A stretch of 15,200 nt of DNA, taken from Comamonas sp. (GTDB taxonomy: Bacteria; Pseudomonadota; Gammaproteobacteria; Burkholderiales; Burkholderiaceae_C). The notes beneath the pieces are model-generated. The model did no database searches. It was not told the DNA's origin and saw only the letters and a program-made list of their open reading frames with translations. Of the stretch, positions 1 to 8,009 are shown piece by piece (the stretch's first letter is position 1; every line of letters begins with the position of its first letter). The stretch is from assembly GCA_019236485.1 (NCBI GenBank), contig JAFAIY010000451.1:1-15200 (forward strand). The letters are read 5' to 3'. The position numbers and the translations under genes are program-made.

Positions 1-196
1 ACGGAATCAAGAAGATTAAAAATCTTCCTCATTACTGTTTTTGTGAGCGTTTAGTTAACTCCGAAGAGTTGTGTTCCGAAGAACTGGCTGCTCGCCACCA
101 AACGCCCACGCTTATCGGCTGTATTTTTTTAAGGATCTCGACTCAAACCCGGTCAACACCAGTCTTGAATCTCGTTGCTTGCTGCGATCAGCGAAG
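1..196 (-). promoter_or_regulatory. Structured leader RNA, probably 5' leader of an rRNA operon leaving the left edge
   Basis: There is no protein gene here. On the minus strand the segments 109-97 and 55-43 pair over 13 consecutive bases, two of them G-U pairs. Enclosed in that stem are two small hairpins, 84-73 and 70-57, each closed by a cUUCGg tetraloop. A third hairpin follows at 27-11 (7 bp, 3-base loop). The G-U pairs and UUCG loops exist only in the minus-strand transcript; the plus-strand copy would have A-C mismatches and CGAA loops. Multibranched leaders of this kind are known ahead of 16S rRNA genes, and the sequence resembles what I recall from Comamonadaceae. The RNA gene itself lies outside the window, so the rRNA assignment is inference. 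Confidence 0.5.
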
Positions 197-202
197 CCTT
201 GT

Positions 203-233
203 ATTGTAGCACAGTTTTTTGAGCGTCTCGCAA
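203..233 (-). promoter_or_regulatory. Extended -10 promoter firing leftward (probable stable-RNA promoter)
   Basis: Read on the minus strand, positions 211-203 give TGC followed by TACAAT, an extended -10 element. A TTGCGA -35-like hexamer lies at 233-228, 19 bases away, which is longer than the optimum of about 17. Upstream is an A/T-rich stretch (about 234-249) that could act as an UP element. The TTGCGA sits in a CTCGCAA/TTGCGAG inverted repeat (227-233 and 248-254). Transcription would start near 196 and run off the left edge through the structured leader described separately. A second, weaker match (TTGACC at 156-151, TTAAAA at 132-127, spacing 18) might be a tandem promoter. Confidence 0.5.
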
Positions 234-362
234 GAATTTTTTGAATTTTGCGAGGCAGTCGTTTGCTGCGATGGATCGAACTATAGCATAGGCTAAACCC
301 TAGTTCGGCAAGTTCTGACACAAAAGCTTCGTGCCCCAGCATGGTCTTTGAAGACCGGGAGG

Positions 363-395
363 TAGAGATAGCGGCCCGAACGGCCGCTATCTCTA
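363..395. repeat. Perfect 14-bp inverted repeat (hairpin) upstream of uup
   Basis: Positions 363-376 and 382-395 are exact reverse complements separated by five bases (CGAAC). The stem extends by a G-U and a G-C pair (362/396, 361/397). No T-run follows on either strand, so it is not a standard intrinsic terminator. It ends 59 bases before the uup start codon and would lie in the uup 5' untranslated RNA if transcription begins upstream of it. Possible roles are an RNA regulatory hairpin, a barrier between the divergent units, or a dyad protein-binding site. Confidence 0.7.
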
Positions 396-454
396 TCCAG
401 GACATCGGGCCGCATCTGCAGTCTTCTGGAGCGGGCAACGATAATGCACGCACG

Positions 455-2341
455 ATGGCACTGATTACTTTGTTGAACGCCCAGCTGGCGTTCGGGCATG
501 TGGCGCTTCTAGACCACGCCGACTTCTCTCTGGAAACCAATGAGCGTGTAGGCCTGATCGGCCGCAATGGCGCCGGCAAGTCTTCGCTGCTCAAGATTCT
601 GGGCGGCCTGGCAAAGGCCGATGACGGCCAGCTCCAGGTGCAGAACGGGGTCCGCATTACCTATGTGGCGCAGGAGCCCGACCTGAACCCGGAGCACACC
701 ATCTTCGAGTCGGCGTCGGACGGCATTGCGGCCGTGATTGCAATTCGCGAGCGCTACCTGGCTGGCGGCGAGGGCGAGGATCTGGACGAGTTGCAGACAC
801 AGATCGAGGCTTATGACGCCTGGAACTGGGAGCAGCGCGTAGAAGAAACATTGCAGCGTCTGCATCTGGATCCGAACGCTGTGGTGGGCAGTCTGTCCGG
901 CGGCACCCGCAAGCGCGTGGCGCTGGCCCAGGCTTTGGTGGCCCGCCCCGATGTCCTGTTGCTCGACGAGCCGACCAACCACCTGGACCTGGACTCCATC
1001 GAGTGGCTGGAAGAGTTGCTGATTGCCTTCAAGGGCAGCGTGATCACGATCACCCACGACCGCAGCTTTCTGGACCGCATTGCCACCCGCATCGTGGAAC
1101 TGGATCGGGGCGTTCTGCGCACCTACCCGGGCAATTTTTCCCAGTACGTGCTGCAAAAGGAAGAGCAGCTCAGCCAGGAAGCCGTCATCAACGCCAAGGC
1201 GGACAAGCTGCTGGCCCAGGAAGAGGTCTGGATTCGCAAGGGCGTGGAAGCCCGCCGCACCCGCAGCCAGAGCCGCATCACCCGCCTGCAGGAATTGCGT
1301 GCCAGCCGTGCCCAGCGCCGTGATGTCCTGGGCAACGTGAACATGGATATCGCATCCGGCAAGGGTGACGGCTATCAGGGCAAGATCGTGGCCGAGCTGA
1401 CCGATGTCAGCAAGTCCTTTGGCGAAAAGAAGATCGTCGAAAGGTTCAGCGGCACCATTTTGCGCGGTGACAAGGTCGGCTTGCTGGGCCCCAATGGCGC
1501 AGGCAAGACAACGCTGCTGAAGATGATCCTCGGCGAGCTGGCTCCGGACAGCGGCCAGGTGCGCCTGGGCGGCAATCTGCAGGTGGCCTACTTTGACCAG
1601 ATGCGCCATCAGGTGAATCTGGATGCCACGCTGGAGGACTTCATCAGCCCCGGCAGCGAGTGGATCGAGATCGGCAGTCAGAAAAAGCACGTCAAGAGCT
1701 ATCTGGCGGACTTTCTGTTCTCTCCGGCGCGTGCGCATTCCCCGATCCGATCGCTGTCAGGCGGCGAGCGCAACCGCTTGCTGCTGGCCCGTTTGTTTGC
1801 GCGACCGGCCAATGTCCTGGTGCTGGACGAGCCGACCAACGACCTGGACATCGAGACGCTGGACATGCTGGAAGACCTGCTGCAAAGCTATGACGGCACG
1901 GTCTTTCTGGTCAGCCACGACCGCACTTTCCTCGACAACGTGGTCACCAGCACGATTGCCTGGGAAGGCCCTGGCCACTGGCGTGAATACGAAGGCGGCG
2001 TGACGGACTGGATGGAGCAATCGCGCCGCAGCAAGGCCATGGCCGAAGCCGCGCAGGCCAGGTCCGCCCCCAAGGAGGAGCCCAAGCCCGTCGCAAGCCG
2101 CACCGAAGCTGCGGCCAGCCCCAAGAAGAAGCTCAGCTACAAGGAGCAGCGCGAACTGGAAGCCCTGCCCGAACGCATTGCGGCGCTGGAAGCCGAGCAA
2201 CAGCAGATCCAGCAGGAGCTGGCCGACGGCAGCCTGTTTGCCAGCGACAACGCCAAGGCCGTGGCCATGCACCAGCGCGATGCGCAGATCGACGAGGAGC
2301 TGATGGAGGCGCTGGAGCGCTGGACCCTGCTCTCCGAGTAA
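455..2341 (+). CDS. uup: Uup, ABC-F family ATPase
   Basis: 628 residues, with two ABC ATPase domains and no membrane segments, which is the ABC-F layout. Domain 1 has Walker A GRNGAGKS (residues 36-43), signature LSGG (147-150) and Walker B LLLDEPTNHLD (168-178). A charged linker helix pair spans about 225-292. Domain 2 has GPNGAGKT (345-352), LSGGE (434-438), VLVLDEPTNDLD (from 454) and the SHD switch (487-489). A Lys/Glu-rich coiled-coil tail (about 557-628) matches the C-terminal domain of Uup, as opposed to EttA or YheS. Uup proteins are cytosolic, act on ribosomes or branched DNA intermediates, and affect precise transposon excision. The frame is open back to an ATG at 341, but the protein matches Uup exactly from MALITLLNAQ at 455, and the 341-454 extension encodes the upstream hairpin. 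The Shine-Dalgarno sequence is weak. Confidence 0.93.
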   Translation: MALITLLNAQLAFGHVALLDHADFSLETNERVGLIGRNGAGKSSLLKILGGLAKADDGQLQVQNGVRITYVAQEPDLNPEHTIFESASDGIAAVIAIRERYLAGGEGEDLDELQTQIEAYDAWNWEQRVEETLQRLHLDPNAVVGSLSGGTRKRVALAQALVARPDVLLLDEPTNHLDLDSIEWLEELLIAFKGSVITITHDRSFLDRIATRIVELDRGVLRTYPGNFSQYVLQKEEQLSQEAVINAKADKLLAQEEVWIRKGVEARRTRSQSRITRLQELRASRAQRRDVLGNVNMDIASGKGDGYQGKIVAELTDVSKSFGEKKIVERFSGTILRGDKVGLLGPNGAGKTTLLKMILGELAPDSGQVRLGGNLQVAYFDQMRHQVNLDATLEDFISPGSEWIEIGSQKKHVKSYLADFLFSPARAHSPIRSLSGGERNRLLLARLFARPANVLVLDEPTNDLDIETLDMLEDLLQSYDGTVFLVSHDRTFLDNVVTSTIAWEGPGHWREYEGGVTDWMEQSRRSKAMAEAAQARSAPKEEPKPVASRTEAAASPKKKLSYKEQRELEALPERIAALEAEQQQIQQELADGSLFASDNAKAVAMHQRDAQIDEELMEALERWTLLSE

Positions 2342-2357
2342 GCGGCACTGCAAAAAT

Positions 2358-2444
2358 AATGAGCGCCTTGCGCTTGCTTTGTTTAGATTTCAGACTGAAA
2401 ACCAGCTGAAATCATTCAAGAGCAAGCGCAAGGCGCTCATTTTT
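2358..2444. terminator. Bidirectional intrinsic terminator between uup and cheB
   Basis: A 20-bp perfect inverted repeat (2359-2378 and 2421-2440) is followed by T5 on the plus strand (2440-2444). On the minus strand it is followed by ATTATTTTT (2360-2352). The 42-base interior holds a second perfect 8-bp inverted repeat (2386-2393 and 2406-2413), giving a long nested structure. It sits 18 bases after the uup stop codon and 12 bases beyond the cheB stop, so it can end both converging transcripts. Confidence 0.9.
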
Positions 2445-2452
2445 ATGCTGTT

Positions 2453-3559
2453 TCAGATCCGGTGGTGGACCTGCTCCGAGCCGCCGCGCAACTTGTTCAG
2501 CAGCACCGCAGCGATCTGCGGCAGCGGCAGGATTTCATCGGCCGCGCCATGAGCGATGGCCTCGCGCGGCATGCCGAAGACGATGCAGGTGGATTCGTCC
2601 TGCACCAGGTTGTAGCTGCCCGCATCACGCATCTCGCGCATGGCTGCAGCGCCATCGGCGCCCATGCCGGTGAGCATGATGCCGTAGGCATTGCGCCCGG
2701 CGCTGGCCGCCACGGACTTGAACAGCACTTCCACCGAGGGCTTGTGGCGGTTTACCGGAGGCGCATCGTCGACCACGGCCACATAGTTGGCACCGCTGCG
2801 CGTAATGGAGAAATGCTTGCCGCCGGGCGCGATATAGGCATGGCCCGGCAGTATGCGTTCGCCATGCGTGGCTTCCTTGACCGTCATCTGGCACAGGCTG
2901 TTGAGCCGCGCCGCGAAGCTGGTGGTAAAGCCCGGCGGCATATGCTGGGTGATGACGATGGCCGGGCAGTCGGCGGGCAGGTGGATGAGCACCTCGCGAA
3001 TCGCCTCAGTGCCGCCCGTGGATGCGCCTATGGCGATGATTTTCTCGGTGGAGACCCGTCCCAGCAGGCCGGTCGCAGGCGCGGGGCGCGCCGCCGCAGG
3101 CTTGGCCGCGCCGCCGGCCGCAACGCCGTGCGGCACCACGGGCAGGCGGTGCACCTGGGCCACGGCGGCCACGCGAATCTTTTCCACGATCTGCGCCGCC
3201 AGCTCCTGCAGGCCGTTGGCCACGCCGACCCGGGGCTTGGCCACGAAGTCTATGGCTCCGAGCTCCAGGGCGCGCATGGTGACCTCGGCGCCGCGCTCGG
3301 TCAGCGTGGAGATCATCAGCACCGGCATGGGGCGCAGGCGCATCAGCCGACCCAGGAAATCGATGCCGTCCATGCGGGGCATTTCCACGTCCAGCGTGAT
3401 CACGTCGGGATTGAGCTCACGGATCATCTCGCGCGCGATCAGCGGATCGTTGGCCGTGCCTATGCACTCCATATCGTGCTGGCGATTGATGATCTCGGCC
3501 AACAGGCTGCGCACCAGCGCAGAGTCGTCCACTACGATCACCCGGATTTTCTGCTTCAT
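2453..3559 (-). CDS. cheB: CheB, chemotaxis response regulator and protein-glutamate methylesterase
   Basis: 368 residues. The N-terminal receiver domain (about 4-120) has the acidic pair at D11/D12, phosphoacceptor D57 (in [12 protein letters not shown]) and K108. An Ala/Pro-rich linker (about 140-165) leads to the CheB esterase domain (about 172-360), with catalytic S180 (GASTGG), H206 (TQHMPPGF) and D302 (GMGADG). It removes methyl groups from receptor glutamates and deamidates receptor glutamines when phosphorylated by CheA, giving adaptation. It is the last gene of the che operon, 16 bases after cheD and just before the terminator. I chose ATG at 3559; a TTG one codon upstream is 7 bases from AGGAAGG and cannot be excluded. 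Confidence 0.96.
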   Translation of the reverse strand: MKQKIRVIVVDDSALVRSLLAEIINRQHDMECIGTANDPLIAREMIRELNPDVITLDVEMPRMDGIDFLGRLMRLRPMPVLMISTLTERGAEVTMRALELGAIDFVAKPRVGVANGLQELAAQIVEKIRVAAVAQVHRLPVVPHGVAAGGAAKPAAARPAPATGLLGRVSTEKIIAIGASTGGTEAIREVLIHLPADCPAIVITQHMPPGFTTSFAARLNSLCQMTVKEATHGERILPGHAYIAPGGKHFSITRSGANYVAVVDDAPPVNRHKPSVEVLFKSVAASAGRNAYGIMLTGMGADGAAAMREMRDAGSYNLVQDESTCIVFGMPREAIAHGAADEILPLPQIAAVLLNKLRGGSEQVHHRI

Positions 3560-3575
3560 CAACTCTCAACCTTCC

Positions 3576-4304
3576 TCAAAACAGATCGACCGAGCCACCT
3601 GCCGTATTGCGCGCCACCACGGCCGCGCTGCCACGTGTCAGCTCCTGCTGCTCCAGCGTCTCGGGATGGGCATGGGCCAGGCGCTTGACCATGGCCTTGC
3701 CCGAGGACGGAAAGAACACCACCTTGCGCGGATAGATGTCCAGCACGTCCTGCGAGACGATGGGAATGCGCTCGGTCTGCAAATAATCGGTCACAAAAGC
3801 CGTATTGCGCTCACCCACATTCATGGTGGTGAAATTGTGCATGACCTGGCCGCCGCCGAAGATCTTGGCCTGCATGGATTCGCGCCGCGCGCCCTGCTTG
3901 AGCATTTCATTGATCAGCAGCTCCATGGCGTAGGAACCATAGCGCCCCGAGGCATCGCTGCTGTCGCCCTCGGGCAGCATGAAATGGTTCATGCCGCCCA
4001 CCCGCATATTCCGGTCCCACAGGCAGGCCGCAATACAGGAGCCCAGCACCGTGACGACGGCAATCTCCTCGCGCGAGACGAAATATTCGCCCGGCAGCAC
4101 CTTGGCCGAGTTGAGCTGGAAATGCGGGTCGTAGTAGAAGAACGAGGCCTCACCGGCCTGGCGGTGCTGAGACTTGAGCTGCTCCAGCGACGAGACGGGC
4201 GCGGGCGCCGACGGGTCCGGATAGTCCGCAGGCGTGAAGCCGTTGATGCGCGGCGCACGCCTGCGCTCCTGTCCCGCGCCAACACCAAAAGCCGACAGAT
4301 TCAT
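3576..4304 (-). CDS. cheD: CheD, receptor glutamine deamidase
   Basis: 242 residues, longer than the usual CheD of roughly 160-200. The conserved core (about 60-210) has catalytic C90 in TVLGSCIAAC and H107 in GGMNHFMLP, 17 residues apart as in characterised CheD; T85 may be the third catalytic residue. CheD deamidates glutamines on methyl-accepting receptors and in some species talks to CheY phosphatases. The first ~60 residues (Arg- and Pro-rich) are an unusual extension with no family I recognise. The last six residues are GSVDLF, almost the same as the last six of the operon's first gene (GSVELF). The gene starts at ATG 24 bases after cheR and ends 16 bases before cheB. Confidence 0.94.
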   Translation of the reverse strand: MNLSAFGVGAGQERRRAPRINGFTPADYPDPSAPAPVSSLEQLKSQHRQAGEASFFYYDPHFQLNSAKVLPGEYFVSREEIAVVTVLGSCIAACLWDRNMRVGGMNHFMLPEGDSSDASGRYGSYAMELLINEMLKQGARRESMQAKIFGGGQVMHNFTTMNVGERNTAFVTDYLQTERIPIVSQDVLDIYPRKVVFFPSSGKAMVKRLAHAHPETLEQQELTRGSAAVVARNTAGGSVDLF

Positions 4305-4328
4305 GGCCTGCTGCCCTGCCCTTCAAGT

Positions 4329-5237
4329 TCATTGGCGCTCATAGACCGTCTTGCCCTTGAGCACAAACAGGTCGCGCGAATCGCTGAAATTCTCGGCATG
4401 CCCCACAAACAGCAGCCCGCCGGGCTGCATCACCCTGTGGATGCGCTCCAGCACACGGCGCTGCGTGCCGGCATCGAAGTAAATCATCACGTTGCGGCAG
4501 AAGACCACATCAAACGGCTCGCGGAACGAATAGTCGCCCGCGATCAGGTTGACGTTGAGAAAGTCCACCATGCGCCGCAGCTCGGGCTTGATGCGCACCA
4601 TGCCCGAGTTGCCCGCGCGCCCGCGCAGAAAGAAACGATGCAGCCGCTCGGTGCTCACGCCCTTGAGGTTCTCGGCCCGGTAGATGCCGCGCGAGGCCGT
4701 ATCGAGCACGCGCGAATCGATGTCGCTGGCCGTGAGGTGAAAGCTGGCCGAAGCGCCCAGGCTCTCCACCGCCGTCATCAGTATCGAATACGGCTCTTCG
4801 CCCGTGGAGGCCGCGTTGCACCATACCTTCCAGCCATTGCCCGCAGGCTTGTGAGTCCGCAGGTGTTGGGCCAGTATCTCGAAATGGTGCTGCTCGCGAA
4901 AGAACGAGGTCAGATTGGTGGTCAGGGCGTTGACGAATTCCTGCCACTCGGGCCCATCGTTGATGGACTCCAGCCAGTCCAGATAGCTGGCAAAGCTCTC
5001 ATGCCCGGTATCGCGCAGGCGCCGCGACAGGCGGCTGTAGACCATGGCGTGCTTGCCGTCATGCAGGCTGATGCCCGCACGCTTGTAGATCAGCGCCTGC
5101 ACGCGCGCAAAGTCGCGGTTGGACCAGACAAACTCGCGCCCCTGCATCAGCGGCCCCGAGCCCAGCGGCACATCCTCCTCCTGGCCGGACTTGCCAGGAG
5201 AGGCTGCGAATGAGGTGGTACGGTCCAGATTCAGCAC
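4329..5237 (-). CDS. cheR: CheR, chemoreceptor glutamate methyltransferase
   Basis: 302 residues. The CheR N-terminal all-alpha domain (about 38-110) ends in the conserved TNLTSFFRE (107-115). The SAM-binding Rossmann domain includes VWCNAASTGEEPYS (138-151), SDID (171-174, likely adenosine contact) and FDVVFCRNVMIYFD (242-255). The enzyme transfers methyl groups from SAM to receptor glutamates, opposing CheB. The start is GTG at 5237, preceded by AGGGA five bases away; a later ATG at residue 31 would remove a poorly conserved N-terminal stretch, so the start is the least certain part. It lies 17 bases after cheW. Confidence 0.94.
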   Translation of the reverse strand: MLNLDRTTSFAASPGKSGQEEDVPLGSGPLMQGREFVWSNRDFARVQALIYKRAGISLHDGKHAMVYSRLSRRLRDTGHESFASYLDWLESINDGPEWQEFVNALTTNLTSFFREQHHFEILAQHLRTHKPAGNGWKVWCNAASTGEEPYSILMTAVESLGASASFHLTASDIDSRVLDTASRGIYRAENLKGVSTERLHRFFLRGRAGNSGMVRIKPELRRMVDFLNVNLIAGDYSFREPFDVVFCRNVMIYFDAGTQRRVLERIHRVMQPGGLLFVGHAENFSDSRDLFVLKGKTVYERQ

Positions 5238-5254
5238 ACCGGTCCCTGACGACT

Positions 5255-5743
5255 TCAGGCTTCGGAGGCCACCAGGCCCATGTCGACATTGCCCATGAGC
5301 TTCTCGATGTCCAACAGGATCAGCATGCGCTCGCCCACCGAACCCAGGCCCAGGATGCAGCCGCTGTCGATGGCGCTTTCGATATCGGGAGCGGGACGCA
5401 CGGCTTCGGCGGGCAGCTCCATCACATCGCTGACCGAGTCCACCACGATGCCGACCACGCGGTTGCGCAGGTTCAGGATGATGACCACGGTGAAGGCGTT
5501 GTACTCCACCTCGGCGCAGTTGAAGCGCAGGCGCATGTCCACGATGGGCACGATGGTGCCGCGCAGATTGACCACGCCCTTGATGAATTCCGGCGCGTTG
5601 GCGATGCGCGTGGGCTGTTCGTAGCCGCGAATTTCCTGCACCTTGAGGATGTCGATGCCATATTCCTCCGCGCCCAGGCGGAAGGTCAGATACTCGCGTG
5701 CGCCCGTGGCCACGCCCTCAGCAGTCTTGTTGGTCAGGTTCAT
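5255..5743 (-). CDS. cheW: CheW, chemotaxis coupling protein
   Basis: 162 residues, one SH3-like CheW domain (about 15-155). Visible family marks are the EEYGIDILKVQEI strand, GVVNLRGTIVPIVDMR (56-71, with R62 of the NLRG motif that contacts receptors and CheA) and the VDSVSDV segment (101-107). It links CheA to the receptor tips in the signalling arrays under the inner membrane. The ATG at 5743 has an AAGGAA Shine-Dalgarno sequence at good spacing. The gene starts 56 bases after the end of cheA. Confidence 0.96.
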   Translation of the reverse strand: MNLTNKTAEGVATGAREYLTFRLGAEEYGIDILKVQEIRGYEQPTRIANAPEFIKGVVNLRGTIVPIVDMRLRFNCAEVEYNAFTVVIILNLRNRVVGIVVDSVSDVMELPAEAVRPAPDIESAIDSGCILGLGSVGERMLILLDIEKLMGNVDMGLVASEA

Positions 5744-5799
5744 TTCGGTTCCTTCAGCCCTGGGGCCATGCGGATAGGTTTGTGGGCTTCAATCTCGAT

Positions 5800-7977
5800 T
5801 CAGTGGCGGGTGCGTCGCACCAGGGCACCGGTGTCCAGGATCAGGGCCACCGAGCCGTCGCCCAGAATGGTGGCGCCCGAGACATTGGGCACCTTGCGGT
5901 AATTGCTCTCCAGGTTCTTCACCACCACCTGGTGCTGGCCCAGCAGCTCGTCCACCAGCAGGGCTACCCGGCCGCCTTCGGCCTCGACCACCACCATGAT
6001 GTTGCTGGTCTGGCTCTCGTCGGCGCGCGGCACCTTGAAGGTACGCTCCAGCGCGATCACCGGCATGTATTCGTCGCGCACCTTGACCAGCTGCGTGCCG
6101 TTGGCCACGGTGCTCACATCGTCGGCATTGACCTGGAAGGACTCGACCACCGAGGACAGCGGCAGGATATAGACCTCCTCGCCGACGCCGACCGACATGC
6201 CGTCCATGATGGCCAGAGTCAGCGGCAGGCGCACCGCCACCTTCATGCCCTGGCCGGCGTTGGATTCGATCTCCACCGTGCCGCCCAGCGAGGTGATGTT
6301 TCGCTTGACCACATCCATGCCCACACCGCGGCCCGAGACATCGGTCACCACGTCGGCCGTAGAGAAGCCGGGCGCAAAAATCAGCTGCCAAACCTCGCTG
6401 TCGGGCAGGGCGTCCGACACATCCATGCCGCGCTCGCGGGCCTTGCTCAGAATTTTTTCGCGGTTCATGCCGCGGCCGTCGTCACGCACCTCGATGACGA
6501 TGGAGCCGCCCTGGTGGGAGGCCGCCAGCGTCAGCGTGCCGTGGTCGGACTTGCCCGCGGCCAGCCGGTCCTCGGGCAATTCGATGCCGTGGTCCACGCT
6601 GTTGCGCACCAGATGGGTCAGCGGGTCGGTAATCTTCTCGACCAGGCCCTTGTCGAGTTCGGTGGCCTCGCCCAGGGTGATGAGGTCGATCTTCTTGCCC
6701 ATCTTGCCCGCCAGATCGCGCAGCATGCGCGGGAAGCGGCTGAACACGGTGGACATGGGAATCATGCGGATCGACATCACCGACTCCTGGAGGTCGCGCG
6801 TGTTGCGATCCAGATCGGCCAGGCCCGCCAGCAACTGCTGGTAGACCGCAGGGTCCAGGCCCTGGCTGTTCTGCGCCAGCATGGCCTGGGTGATGACCAG
6901 CTCGCCCACCAGGTTGATGAGCTGGTCCACCTTCTTCACATCCACGCGGATGCTGGTGGACTCCATATGCGCGGCCGCGGCCTTGGGGGCGACCTTCTGC
7001 GCCGCAGGCACGGCCGCACGCTCGGCATTCGAGAGCATGCCGGGCACACCAGGCGCGCCGGCGAAAAAGCCGTAGGCTTCTTCGGGCGGCAGATTGTTGG
7101 GCGGCTCGACGGCCTCGTCATGCTCGACGGCTTCGGCGGAGGACTCGCTCACCGGGCTGGCCGCTGCCGCATCGCTGATATGCACCTGCTCCTTGGAGAC
7201 ATGGAACACGAACAGATCGCGCAGATCGTCGTCGGTAGACACTGTCTTGACCAGGAACAGGCGGTGATCCGCCTTGGGGCTGGGCTGGTCCTGGATCGAG
7301 CCCAGGCCGGGAATATCGCGGAACAGCTCCTTGATGGAATCGCCCAGCTCCAGATTGGCCAGCGGGCCGATTTCGATGTGCAGCACCCGCGCGCCGGCAG
7401 GCGGCTCGGTGCCGACCACCGCAGCTTCGGCTGGCTGCTCGGCCACCGGAGCCGGCTGGACCACCGCCTCGACGGGAACGGCCGCGGGCGCAGCCACGGG
7501 CGCGGCAGCCGGAGCAGCCTGCGCGGAGCGATTCACCTGAGGAATTTCCGTCAGGCCCTGGGCCAGGGCTTCGATGCGCACCACCAGCTCGGCCGTGGAG
7601 AGCGGCTCGCCCTCATCGCCAGACTGGTGACGCGCCAGCAGACTGCGGCTGGCGTCTGCGGACTCCAGCAGCACATCGACCATCTCGGGGATGGGGGTGA
7701 TCTCGTGGCGACGCAGGCGGTCCAGCAGGGACTCCATGCGGTGCGTGAGCTCGGTCACGTCCGAGAAGCCAAAGGTCGCCGCCCCCCCCTTGATGGAGTG
7801 GGCGCAGCGGAAGATGCCGTTGAGTTCCTCGTCATTGGCTGCCGACAGGTCCAGGCTGAGCAGCATCTGCTCCATCTGGTCGAGGTTCTCGCTGGCCTCC
7901 TCGAAAAAGATTTGATAGAACTGACTGAGGTCGAAGTCTGCGCCCGCGCCTGCGCCATCCTGATGGGTATCCGCCAT
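5800..7977 (-). CDS. cheA: CheA, chemotaxis histidine kinase
   Basis: 725 residues with the CheA order: HPt/P1 domain (about 15-125) with phosphorylated H60 (CAHSIKGGAATFGF); Ala/Pro linker (about 150-190); a P2-like CheY/CheB-binding domain (about 195-270); acidic linker; dimerisation domain (about 338-400); ATPase domain with N-box LVRNSVDHG (N459, D463, H464), DDGRGM (499-504) and GRGVGMDVV (549-557); and a C-terminal CheW-like domain (about 590-725). It autophosphorylates under receptor/CheW control and passes phosphate to CheY and CheB. There is no fused receiver. Start is ATG at 7977 with AGGA eight bases upstream. A G8 run sits at codons 63-66, directly after the phosphohistidine codon. 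cheY ends 32 bases upstream. Confidence 0.97.
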   Translation of the reverse strand: MADTHQDGAGAGADFDLSQFYQIFFEEASENLDQMEQMLLSLDLSAANDEELNGIFRCAHSIKGGAATFGFSDVTELTHRMESLLDRLRRHEITPIPEMVDVLLESADASRSLLARHQSGDEGEPLSTAELVVRIEALAQGLTEIPQVNRSAQAAPAAAPVAAPAAVPVEAVVQPAPVAEQPAEAAVVGTEPPAGARVLHIEIGPLANLELGDSIKELFRDIPGLGSIQDQPSPKADHRLFLVKTVSTDDDLRDLFVFHVSKEQVHISDAAAASPVSESSAEAVEHDEAVEPPNNLPPEEAYGFFAGAPGVPGMLSNAERAAVPAAQKVAPKAAAAHMESTSIRVDVKKVDQLINLVGELVITQAMLAQNSQGLDPAVYQQLLAGLADLDRNTRDLQESVMSIRMIPMSTVFSRFPRMLRDLAGKMGKKIDLITLGEATELDKGLVEKITDPLTHLVRNSVDHGIELPEDRLAAGKSDHGTLTLAASHQGGSIVIEVRDDGRGMNREKILSKARERGMDVSDALPDSEVWQLIFAPGFSTADVVTDVSGRGVGMDVVKRNITSLGGTVEIESNAGQGMKVAVRLPLTLAIMDGMSVGVGEEVYILPLSSVVESFQVNADDVSTVANGTQLVKVRDEYMPVIALERTFKVPRADESQTSNIMVVVEAEGGRVALLVDELLGQHQVVVKNLESNYRKVPNVSGATILGDGSVALILDTGALVRRTRH
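7782..7789 (-). repeat. G8 homopolymer tract inside cheA
   Basis: Eight consecutive C on the plus strand give G8 in the coding strand, across codons K63-G64-G65-A66. The last G of AAG and the first G of GCG complete the run. It starts eight bases after the H60 codon. The frame is intact in this copy. A gain or loss of one G would end translation early in the HPt domain and abolish CheA. Confidence 0.9.
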
Positions 7978-8009
7978 GGTGTTTCCTGCTGTTGTTCTGG
8001 GTTATCGGC

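Noticed and set aside
1..200. Small protein or tRNA gene at the left edge
   Set aside because: No cloverleaf with anticodon arm and no open frame with a ribosome site; the pairing pattern fits a leader RNA instead.
341..454. 38-residue N-terminal extension of Uup
   Set aside because: It encodes the palindromic hairpin and unlike-Uup residues; family similarity begins exactly at the ATG at 455.
2853..5213. 786-codon open frame on the plus strand opposite cheB, cheD and cheR
   Set aside because: It is antisense to three well-recognised genes, has no recognisable domain, and long open antisense frames are expected in high-GC DNA.
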